From Protula sp. h YS-2021 (Eukaryota > Annelida > Polychaeta > Sabellida > Serpulidae), in contig OX457031.1 of assembly GCA_949752745.1 (NCBI GenBank), positions 51,407,103-51,471,102 of the forward strand: a DNA stretch of 64,000 nucleotides, written 5' to 3'. Each line of letters starts with the position of its first letter. The stretch's first letter is position 1. A model generated the notes under the pieces. That model did not search any database and was not told the DNA's origin. It saw nothing but the letters and a program-made list of their open reading frames with translations. Shown one piece after another: positions 36,448 through 49,700 of the stretch. The position numbers and the translations under genes are program-made.

Positions 36448-37510
36448 CTGTGAAAGCAATAAGAGAATGATCATTAGCTGAATATATTGGGAATTTGAAA
36501 TAACGACAACACAATCCATAAATCTTAGCGAAACTAACCGACAAGTGACCGGATACATTTGGTGTAGCATTGTGATTTTCTTTTTCTTTCTTTTTTTTTT
36601 TTACTGCTATGGCCATATCGGGGCCCCCTGCCACATTATTCTGATATGGGGCATTCAAAATCTCTCTAACCGTGGAGTCCCTCACGGAGTAGCAAGAAGG
36701 AATCTCAATCTTAGGTATGACCCGACAGCATGAGCTATAACTGCGCGAAATTGACCTATTTTTTTTACATTCTAAGAGATCATCCATGCCGTTTTTTCTT
36801 CTATCATTACATCCTAATCCCACCTGAATTCAGCCGAAACGCAAAAGTTTTTCCGAAAAAGTCTAAGTGCGTATTGGCTTATTCTTTTAAGCGTTCAAGG
36901 TGGAGGGGGAGACAAAGCATCCGGACTGCGTTCAGGGTAGGGGGTTTAAAATTGGCAAAAGTCTGTGTACGTATTAACAGGGCTGGAAATTGACGGGGAT
37001 CAGAGACCCTCCTTTTTGGCTACCCAGAGTCCGACTCAGCCGCAAAAAATCAGGTCTTCTTGCGCCCTATGTTATCTTAACACGGTTCGGATCCTCCCTA
37101 AATAGCTTTGGACCCTTTTTCAAAGTCCTAGGTCCCAAGGACCCGGACCAAAAGAAGCTAGTTTCCAGCAGTGGCCACTTACAAAAAATTGTAAACCAAG
37201 AAATCCAAGAAAAGACAACATCGACAGCATTTTCAAGCGAAACTGAGCAACAATTTTCTGAGCGAACATTTCTAGACACATAAATCCGTAAAATAAAAAG
37301 ATATGTTAGCTCAGAATGTGCCGTCCTCACAATCAAGCCTGTATTTTTACAGCAGTATCTTACACAAAAAAGTGCCACAAAACACACCAAACACGCTAAA
37401 ACAACATTTTCTCGTGATTCACAAAATCACCGCGCTTTTAACATTTGTGTATTTACCTTTCAGGTGTATCCTTATTAACTTTGTATCCACTTTTAATTTT
37501 TCAAAAATTA
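36448..37510. other. Region upstream of the recombinase gene (likely 5'UTR intron and promoter)
   Basis: Conserved in all three exon-1 contexts (13662-14722, 15933-16990 and here). The pyrimidine-rich tract and CTTTCACAG just before the ATG suggest an upstream non-coding exon. A possible donor is GGTAAATAC on the minus strand near 37455, conserved in the other copies. No TATA box could be assigned. Confidence 0.45.
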
Positions 37511-38448
37511 TCCACATGTAACCTGGAAGCTTTCTGCATTGAAAGTGACGCCACCAAGAACAAAGCCGCGCGCATACACCTCGTGACAGGTTAATTTGCA
37601 TACTGAGTAAAAAAAACACATTCAACTTCATGTACACAGTGTAGTGTTTCGCAGATAATTTCATTCCAAACCTTACAATATTTTTTATAAACTAACACAA
37701 ACTAAAAAATATCACCAAACAAGCATTTTAATGGCAGAAAAACCTTGACAAAATAACGGATTATTTCGCGCGCAAACAGTAACAAGGCAAGTCAATCATA
37801 AAAGTAGTGCACACACAATTAAAACAGCGCTCAATAATATACAGTCAGCCTGTCATGAGCGTGGGAACCTCGAGCTTTTAGCCCGTTCAAAGATCAAAGC
37901 AAATCTACTGCGAAATAGAGCTTCTGATACGTGTTTGAATTGGCAATTCCGAAGGAGGACGGGGGCCTGGATGGAGAGGGGGGGGGGGATCTGAGAAGCA
38001 TATATGGAAGATAAATATGACATTTTTCGCGTGTAAATAGTAAAAAGGCAAGCCAATCTTAAAAGTAGTGCTCAAACAAATAAAACAGCGCACAATAATA
38101 CACAATCAGCCTTTCACATGTGCGTGAGAATCTCTCGCTTTAGCCCGCTGACAGATGCAAGCAAATCAACTACGAATAGTCGTTTCGGTGTGTTTATCAA
38201 CTGTCAATTTCGCAGTTGGCGTGTACAAGAGAGGCGGAGGAAGGGTGAGGGGGATCTGGCCGTCAAAATTTTTTTTCACTTCTAGACTTTACCAGTGCAT
38301 TTCGCTTTTTTGGGGAAAGGGTGGGGTTTTCCCCAAATGCAACCAACCCCGTTGTTGCATCAATTTAACAGTACAAATACTACAATTGTTGGCTAAAAAA
38401 AAAAGCCGTTTTGATCTGCCAAAACGTAAAGTCAACGTGAAACGAATC

Positions 38449-38513
<65 letters not shown>

Positions 38514-41500
38514 TTTTTTTTAAATAAAGCAACTCAAGATTAAGGACAGTGAGATAGTGAAACTCAGTTAAAGCGATATTTTTTTGGATAAAGGGACGGG
38601 GAGGTTTGCACGTCATTGTCTCCCACTAGCTACACTAATTGAGCATTAGCTACACTAATGGAGGGAGGAGTGGGGGAGTCGCGCACCCTCTCTATTTGCG
38701 TTAATACAAAAATGCACTTTTGAAGTATTAGTTTCAGTCCAAGTGAAATAAGTCGAATTTGAAAAAAAAAAAGACAGCACAAGATTAAGGTCACCAAGCA
38801 GTGAGAAACGAAACTCAGTTTAAGTGATATTGACGGAAAGACTGAGTGTATATTAGACTTCTACGCACATTACACACGCTTGTACACCCCAGAAAAATAT
38901 CAAATGGCATCACTCAAGAACCTGCCTCTACACGGCGTAACCAAGCGAATTTGGGAGAATTTAGTGGCCACAGCACACTCAAGTTTAAGGGCATCAAATA
39001 ATGAGAAACAAGTAATATTTGTGAAACACAAGCAGGCCCCAACCGTCTCCCAAATTCATAGGGGTATTAAGCGATGACGGACGGACGGACAGCCCAAACC
39101 TATAGGCCCCAATCCGAAGGGTTGGGACATAATGAAAGCCAATTTCAGCGATATCCACAGAAAGAGTGGGTGTAAATAAGACATATGCGGACATAAAACA
39201 CGCTTGCACACGCCAAGAAAAAAAAGTTTAAAATGAATGGTACTGAGAGTTTACAGTTACTGCATCTCACACGCGACACGCATACATGTCGCTTGCTAAA
39301 CTAACATGAACAGATATGAAACTCAGATAATGCAATATTTTTTTTTCCGAAAAAAACGGACGAGGGGGGGGGGATTTGCCCGTCATTGTATTCTCCTAGC
39401 TACACCAATGGAGCAAAACATTTTTGAAGGATTGCGTCCTGCAGTCAATAAAGCAGGCCGTTTTTAGTACGTTTATCAACTACCAATTTCGCAGTTGGCG
39501 TGTGCAAGAGAGCAGGGAGGAGGGGGGAGGAGGATCTGGCGAGAAAAATGTCTAGGTTTAACGGTGTTAATATATATTTTTTTCACTTCTAGACTTTACC
39601 AGTGCATTTCGCTTTTTGGGGAAAGGGTGGAGGGGTTTACCCCGAATGCACCCCCCTCCCACCCAGTTGTTGCGCCAATTTAACAGTACAAATACTACAA
39701 TTTTTGTCTCGAAAAAACAAGCCGTTTTGGTGTGTCAAAACGTAAAGTCAATGTGAAACGAATCGATTTCTCTCTCTCTCTCTCTCTGCTTTTTTTTAAT
39801 AAAGCACACTCGAGATTAAGGACAGTGAGATAGTTAAACTAAGTTAAAGCGATATTAACAGATAGACTGGGGTGAATTTGACTTGAAACACATAAAACAC
39901 GTTTGCAACCCCCCCCCCCCCCACAGAAAGATACAAATGGCACAGAGTAATAACTGCATCTACTGGGCGAATCAAGTCGAAATTTGAGAAAATGTTGCGA
40001 ATACAGCACACTCAAGTTAAGGCCAACAAGTAGTGAGATATGAAACTCAGTTAATGCGATATTTTTTGATAAAGGGAGGGGGAGGGGTTGCACGTCATTG
40101 TCTCCCACTAGCTACACTAATGGAGCAATATATTTTTGAAGGACTGCGTCCTGCAATGAGCAAAATAAACCGATTTCAATGCGTTTATCAGCTACCAATT
40201 TCGCAGTGGTTGTGTATTAGAGGGGAGGGGAGGGGTTCTCGCCTACAAAAATCTTAAGTTTAACGGTTTTAACATTTTTTCCAACTAACAGGCTGTACCA
40301 TTGCATTTTGCTTTTGTTACAGGAGGGGTGGGAGTGGGGGCGGTGCACCCCTCTACTTGCGCTAAAGCGACAATGCACTTTTGAAGTATTATATTCAGTC
40401 AAAGTGAAATAAGAAGAATTTGAAAAAGAAGACAGCACAGTTAAGATTACGGTCACCAAGCAGTGAGAAACAAAACTCAGTTCTTCAAGTGATATTGACG
40501 GAAAGACTGAGTGTATATTAGACTTGTACGCACATGACACACGCTTGTACACCCCAAAAATATAAATGGCATCACACAAGAATCTGCCTCTACACAGCGA
40601 AAGCAGGCGAACTTGGAAGAATTTGGAGAACACAGCACTCAAGTTTAATGGCATCAAGTAATGAGACATTAAGTCAATTTCAGCGCTGGCCACAGAAAGA
40701 TTGAGTGTAAATAAGACATGTACGGACACGAAACACGCCTGTTCGCACAACAAAAAGTTATAAATTGCACTGAGAGTTTACAGTGACTGCAATTCACACA
40801 CAACACGCGTACATGAGGCTTGCGAAACAGACCGGCTTACATAAAGAAACCGAAAATAATATGTCAAACAAATGACTTGGTTAAAAAAAAACAAGAATCT
40901 ACGAAGAATAACAAACTCTAACGATTGCTTAATAAAATATGTGACACTTTGCTTCAGTTAAACAAAAATATGTACTTAAAAAAATGAAGTGGAAACTTTC
41001 TGGTATTATCGTCCACTACCAAAAGGGGTGTTGCCTTGCTTACCCTCAACTTTAACTTTGATTTTTGAGATTTATAGGCTACAAACAAAACAATAAATAA
41101 CTTTAAAACGTATTTGCGATATTATTCTTCCTGTTTTAAATACAATTATACGGATATGCCACCCCAGAATCTACTAAAATGTAGGCCAAAAAGTAGACAA
41201 CCACCTGGGGCCGGGTCCATTCCAACACGTGGTCGCGCTCCCCTGACACATGTGCTAGCACCTGATTGGTTGAAATGTGATATAAAAATAGATTTCACAC
41301 AGATCGAAAGATGTGTACGTCTTCTGATTGGCTCTCGTTCCACGTGCTTTTCTCACACAGAGTTCATGGTAGGTAGCCACCTATATGTTGGTGTGAGAAC
41401 TATTTTACACAGAAATTTTGAAGGTCTCTGTAAATTTCTGCGAAATAGGCATGTGGTCTCAGGTGAAAGAGCACGTCCTGTTTCGCAAAATGAGCCCCTT

Positions 41501-41537
41501 ACACAGATTTGCGAAACGGACGACCCGACCAAAATGC
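37511..41537. repeat. Right arm of element copy 2 with internal duplication
   Basis: Non-coding. A module of about 0.4 kb (GTTTATCAACT, AATTTCGCAGTTGGCGTG, G-rich tract, AGACTTTACCAGTGC and (TC)n) occurs at about 38155-38600 and again at about 39470-39880. Related modules at about 38690-39000 and 40370-40680 encode no protein. (TC)n runs lie at 38452-38503 and about 39770-39787. The last part (about 40760 onward) matches the right end of copy 1. Confidence 0.7.
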
Positions 41538-41564
41538 GAAACGGACCGAAATTCGGTCCGTTTC
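41538..41564. repeat. 27-nt near-terminal palindrome, copy 2
   Basis: Identical to 19493-19519 (arms GAAACGGACCGAA), again with GCGAAACGGAC repeated just upstream. Confidence 0.85.
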
Positions 41565-41593
41565 ACTTTAACATTGCAACGTGATACACACCA

Positions 41594-41612
41594 ATTCGTC
41601 TTGTTTCCCGAC
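41594..41612 (-). repeat. Right terminal inverted repeat, copy 2
   Basis: ATTCGTCTTGTTTCCCGAC, as at 19549-19567, followed by GAAGCCGCATC and then CA repeats. Confidence 0.85.
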
Positions 41613-41622
41613 GAAGCCGCAT

Positions 41623-43702
<2,080 letters not shown>

Positions 43703-46700
43703 CTAAATTTTTTTGTTGAAGAGCATGCAATCTATAGAACACCTTTGAGACTTTTTATCTCTGCTAGAAGAGATCCATCGATGTAAAATAGGTTTTCCTA
43801 GTGCAACACCACTTATAATAATTGCACCGATGACAGCTATGGTGTCTGTCCTGGTAGGAACATAGGAGGTAAGTAGCGTGAACTGAAATATCATCAACAT
43901 TACTAAGGCTAAACATGATACTATTGTATAGTCGGTAGTAGGCATATGTATCATCACAGCAATGAAGCCAACGTGAGCCCCGGCAGCCCCAATAAAATTA
44001 CATATCAATAGTATTACACACATAAGGCCTTGTATGTAATGGAAATCTTCCATAGCAACAGCAGTAACCGTAGAGAGTACGAAAATAATACATGGTACTA
44101 AAAACATCACCTGAGCAACAGTCATATGAACTAAAATTGCAGGGACAAGAAATATTTTACTGACTGCCAATAGGCCCGACATTATACCTATCATGTACCC
44201 GATCCATGCGGGCCTAGAAGGATCTAAGCATTCGTCAGTTGCCTTGTCGGTGTTAGCATTAACATTTGGAGTACTTTCAGATAATTGAGTTGCATTTGTA
44301 TTGATCAGAACTGAACATTTTCTTTCGTCATTGAAAAGCCGATCAGGATTACAGTAGCTCGTGATGTTTCCATGAATCGGCTCGTTATCCGGAAAGAGGA
44401 ATTGTGGCTGTATCACCATCAAAATACCAACAATCATAACAATCGCGGCGCTCAAATCGAGCAGGAGATCTACCAGTCTAACAACTCCTTGAATTCTCCA
44501 TCTGATATGTGCAATGATGAGGGTTACCATAATCGATGTAAATTTGTTCAGGGAGTGGTTTGTGCCCACTGGTATGTACAAAGTAGCAGCGAAAAACGTG
44601 ATGTTTTGCAGATACAAAGTCAACGATAACAGTATCAACAATGGGATCGTTCTTACAGGGAATCTTAGGCTTGGAGTTTTATACAGGATGTAGGGTATAA
44701 CAGACAGCAGAGCAAAACCAAAGCCTCCCATATTGAGTTGAAACATAGGAACAATGCCGTCTAGAAGCTGAAAAAAAACAAGGTCACATAATAAATTACA
44801 CAGAGCCTTAGAATTATTTATTATGCTAGTAATGGTTTAAACATATCTACAATTTAATCTCAACCCATTTCTAAGACATAAGGAACACAGTCAAACAAAA
44901 TTACAATGAACAAAAGTTTTGTGTACTGTGTAAATGTGCCAAAACTGGTTAAGCATATTTTTTATGAGACATAGTTGTGATAATTTTAGCACATGTAACT
45001 TTAGTTTTTTCTTTTGCGGGAATTATTAGCTGGTTATAAAATCAAAATTTAATATCATTATAATTACAGAAATATATAAATGCAATTAATTATATCTTTG
45101 CTCAGTTTGAGAGTTTGTATTGATCAGATCTAGACTGTATCTGATACATCCTCTTTTATAAATGAGTCCATCACATGCACATATAGACTAAGATGTACCT
45201 TCTTTTATAAATACGTCTGTCATATGTACATATAAAATAAACTAAAATAAGAACACTGCATATAGTGTAGAAGACTTAATAACGTAAAACTGGAAGAACG
45301 GCTTTACCTGTGCAGCAACCATGCTCAATGCTTGGGCAACAGTCATGAGGAAACAAAAGAAGCAGGACAGTAGGTAGGCATTCGACGACCTGAAATAAAT
45401 CATTTAGGTTCCTATCTAAGCTGTTTCCAAAGAAGTTTTCACAAGAGAATAAAAATAATCACAGGTTTAATTTTTATTACACAGTAGTATTCTTACTTTT
45501 AATTACATGAAACAAGTTTATTAAATACTACACAAATATAAATTTTGGTTTCAGGCAAAATGGATTCTATTAACAGAAAGCAGTGATATCGCCATTATTC
45601 AAGAAAAAATGAATATGCACTATTGCAAAACAACTAGAAATGTGTACGTTATTTTTTCTGGGCGATGCTAAAGTCTAGCAAAGCCCAGTGTATAAAGCTG
45701 TATATTATAGTGCAGCCCAAAGTAGCCTGGTGCCTTATTTGTACAAAATCAAAGTATTTTTGAAAATTAAATTAAATATTAAATTTAATTAAAAAATGGA
45801 ACTAGTAATAAGCAATTGAAATAAAAAAGAGAAGTAACAAAGCAGTAGAATAACAATTTAATTTTCTAAATGATTCCGCAGGTAAAATAATCATAGTCAA
45901 AGCAATCTACCTGTCGACATTGTCAGAAGTTTTCATTTTTGTATGGTCGCTTTCAGTGTGAGAGGGTGTTTTTGTTGTAAAGTCCTTTTGAATAAGGGTT
46001 TTATCTTCTGAGATTTCATATTCATCACTATCACTTGCGAGTCTGCTTGAAAAACGGTAGGCCTCTCCCAGCTCAACATTCTCCCCATCCTGTTAGTGAA
46101 GAAACAGAACAGGTTCATTTATTCATGTGATATGTGATATCTGCAAAAGACGTATGCATCACCATTTATTTGTAAATAAATCATTTATCTAGGCAGCATT
46201 ATGACATTAATGATACCAATACAAAAGGGACACCCAGTGGACATTCGAAGATAAGCTGCCGCCCAATGGGTCCCCTCTGGACAATTTGTTACAAGAGGAA
46301 AAAAGATTAAAATAAAAAAGAAAGAAGTTTATTCAGATCGCAAAATAATTATTATGAACGCTATGGGATTGATGTTTTGTCATGTTTGCAGACAACTTGT
46401 TATCGACGTAACTTTCTGTGTTTATTGTGATTGCCCATTCAGGCAGATGGTGATACATTATTTATTGCAGAATGGTCGTTATTTAAGAACTCGTTGGCCT
46501 GATTTACGTCTTAAAATGCTTACTAACTAATCACTTTTTATTGATGTACACTTAACAACTCTTCGTTTTAAATATTGTTAAGTGCTGATATATTTTGCTC
46601 TTTACGCAATCAATAATACGCTGAACCACTATAGTTAGGGTCCTAGATTTCTGGGCTGTAGATGCTTTTTCAGCAGTGCTTTTATTTGCAAATAAACACA

Positions 46701-49700
46701 ACCACGAAGAATTATTTATAGTGTGTTAGAGCAATGGCAATTTCAAATATGCTTCTGATTCTAGGTGTTTGCTTCTGGTCAGCTGGTTAGCTGATCCTCG
46801 GAATGCTTCTGGTCAGTTGGTTAGCTGGTCTTCGGAATGCTTCTGGTCAGCTGGTTAGCTGGTCTTCGGAATGCTTCTGGTCAGCTGGTTAGCTGATCCT
46901 CGGAATGCTTCTGGTCAGATGGTTAGCTTGCCTTCGGAATCCTTCTGGTCAGCTGTTTAGCTGGTCTTCGGAATGCTTCTGGTCAGCTGGTTAACTGATC
47001 CTCGGAATGCTTCTGACCAGCTGGTTAGCTGATCCTCGGAATGCTTCTGGTCAGCTGGTTAGCTGATCCTTCGGTCAGCTGGTTCTTTGAATGCTTTCCC
47101 ACGGTCAGTTGATCAGTTTGAATATTTCGTTGTCACAATTATAATCAGGAGTTTGCAGGATGATGGTTGGTAAAAATCCTTAAATTCATTTTAATCTATA
47201 TTTATTTTCAGTAGTGACATCTATAATTTGCCACATTGCTCGGAACTGTTTCCAGGATTTATATTCTGAAGACTTTTCCCCACATAAACTCGTGTTGCTG
47301 AATACATGTGTCTTCTGTCTGTTATCTTACTGAGAGTACTGAGAGTACATGCCAGTATTACTTTATAATGTATTTGAAGGATTATTTGAAAACTTGCAGA
47401 AGGTCATTCTGGTAGGATTTTTCAGAAAAACATCCGTGTTTTCGATTTTGAAAACATGAAAAAGACGGCATTTTATTATTTATTGGCGTTTTAAATAATT
47501 TTACGCATTTTTCAAGTTTTCCCTAACATACCAGAGAATTAACAATAAGCAGATATTGACTTATCTTGAGTAAAACATTGGGTATTATTGACCAGTCAAA
47601 ATATGTTCCCCTTTAGATTAGATTAACATTTTCGTAACTGGTCAACCGTATCTTCAGGTTTACTCGAAGTATGTCAATATATTCGTTGTTATGTGAATTA
47701 TCTAGCGTTTTAATTGTAAATAACTGCAATATATATTGACTTTGGCGTCCCGGGCAACATTGAAAAATTATTGATTGGGAACGGACCAATGAGATTACAA
47801 CATTTACCTAAGTCAGGTAACAATTAAATTAATTGACAAACTGTTTGCAGCCGCATTCACAAAAGTTCACTGTACAGTTAACCTAACTCCTCTGTTGACA
47901 ACCAGAAGATTCCAAAAGTATATGAAAAAAAGTTAACCTATTTAACAAACAAAAATACATTTAAAATGGTTTGCGTGATACAGCTGGCTCAACTGATTTT
48001 CGCTTCTAAGAGTATAGTTAAGTGCTCAGTTCACTTTTGTTAATACCGGGGCGGGCGAACAAATGTGTGGGATGAAACAGTCAAGAATGCGCCAAAGTTG
48101 TGTTTTTTATGCTTGCCGAAGCAGCTGGTAAAGTGCATCATCAAAAAGCTATTAAAAACTGAAGTATTGTTCGAAAGCGGTCTCAACACGTCACCAATCG
48201 ATTAATGCCTATTTAAATGAGATCATTAAGGACCGGGTATCATTTTCTTTTGTTTTTTTTCCCATTTGGCAAACCTATTTACACTTAAAAAATTCGAAAT
48301 CAGTTGAAGTTATTGTTTTTTGTTTGTTTGTTTTTTTTAAAGAGAAAATTTAAGTTTAAAGACATTAATATTGACATGCTGTTATTATGGGTTAAACGTG
48401 TGAAAACCATACTCTTTTAGTTATGAGAAGTTAGTGTTATAAAATATGTACAGCGGCACAAAATCTTCAGTTCTGCATTAAGACACGCAAGGCCAAGAAG
48501 AAAAATGGTCTTGTTTTCCATCATTTATATATATATTGACAAGACTTATTGTTTCGTTATTGTTATGTTAGTGTTCGTGGTCCTGTTATCACCGATATGT
48601 ACAAAATGTTTTCATTTTATGCTTATACCAAACGAGCAGATTAATTAAGGCACACTTGACTCCAGTGGTCAAAAGCGAATCAACACTTATGACGTCACGA
48701 ATACTTATATTTTTGATAATTTCAGTGATCTTGACAATTTGCTTTGTGACCTATAGGGACTCTTTTCGCCACACTCTTACTGTTTTCTATGTCACAGCCA
48801 TTGTTATTTGCTGATAACAAAAACAAAATCAAGCTCAAAGGAGATATATTTGCTTCGGGTCGATTTCGATAAATATCAGAACGCCAATAGAACAAGAGCA
48901 CCGGAACGCTGCAAATCCCCCCGCCCTTAAAAAACGGCATACCGGACAAACTGAATACGAGGTGCACAACTACAATACATGAGGAGTAAATCTGCATAGG
49001 ATTTGAAATGTGTGTGCTTTCCCGTTCGGAGGAGTTGTGCATACAAGAAAACCACCAAAAAGCGTGACGAACAGACGGACTGACGGACGGACGGACGGAC
49101 AAACCAAATCCTATATCCCCTTCGCCAACAAAGTTGGACGAGGCGATAAAAAAGGTGACGTAAGCAGTTAGATTACACCTATTCAATCACTTCGACCATA
49201 TATCGATAGCTGTCGATAATAGTTTATTCTTTGAACAAGTTTACCAACCTTTTGAATCCGGGGGCAGGTGAGGATAGGGGGGGGGGCTACTCGATATCAA
49301 TTGTTTTTTTGTTTTTTTTGCAATGCGCGTCCAAAAAAGGAGGGGTGGGGTGAATACTAACGGTCTGTGCCGAGTGACAACTGCGTTACAAATGTTTCAT
49401 TTTCATCCAAAACTCCATGTTTCTCACAAGAGGGGGGGGGGGGGCGGGGGGCAGGGGGCGGGGGCGAGGAGAAGAGGGGATGGATTGTTTGGGTTGGGAT
49501 GGGGCTTTTTCCGAACTGCACTCCGCGTCCAACAAAAAATTATACGCACAAACTTCTCAATGCCAATGTCTGACTAGTTTGTTGCAGTAACTTGCGTTTT
49601 AGCTGAGCCTGTAGTCAAAAAGTGCAATTTAATGAAAAGCTTGGTTTTCAAACGAAATTTAACACTCCGCGTTTAGATGGTGAAATGTGGAATGTACTTT

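Larger units (their letters stand above)
19751..41622 (-). mobile_element. Giant tyrosine-recombinase-type element, copy 2 (apparently full length)
   Basis: About 21.9 kb, bordered by (CA)n on both sides and by the same ~20-bp inverted repeats as copy 1. It holds one gene with an intact reconstructed frame: PWWP domain, zinc-finger motifs, tyrosine recombinase catalytic domain and SANT-like modules. No reverse transcriptase, DDE transposase, DNA polymerase, capsid or helicase is visible, which argues against LTR/DIRS elements, Mavericks and Helitrons. Tyrosine-recombinase-only DNA transposons are known as Cryptons. This element is much larger than typical Cryptons and has inverted termini, so it is either a distant relative or a separate class. 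Mobility is inferred from the two-copy structure and shared ends. Confidence 0.75.

Noticed and set aside
19751..41622. Maverick/Polinton, Helitron or Teratorn-like giant element
   Set aside because: No DNA polymerase, retroviral-type integrase, Rep/helicase or piggyBac transposase is visible; the only enzymatic signature is a tyrosine recombinase.
46768..47090. CRISPR-like array
   Set aside because: Contiguous 34-bp units without spacers.
48722..49186. 154-residue minus-strand frame
   Set aside because: It crosses the GGACGGACGGAC dispersed repeat; the text VRPSVSPSVRH is a typical translation of that repeat and not a gene.
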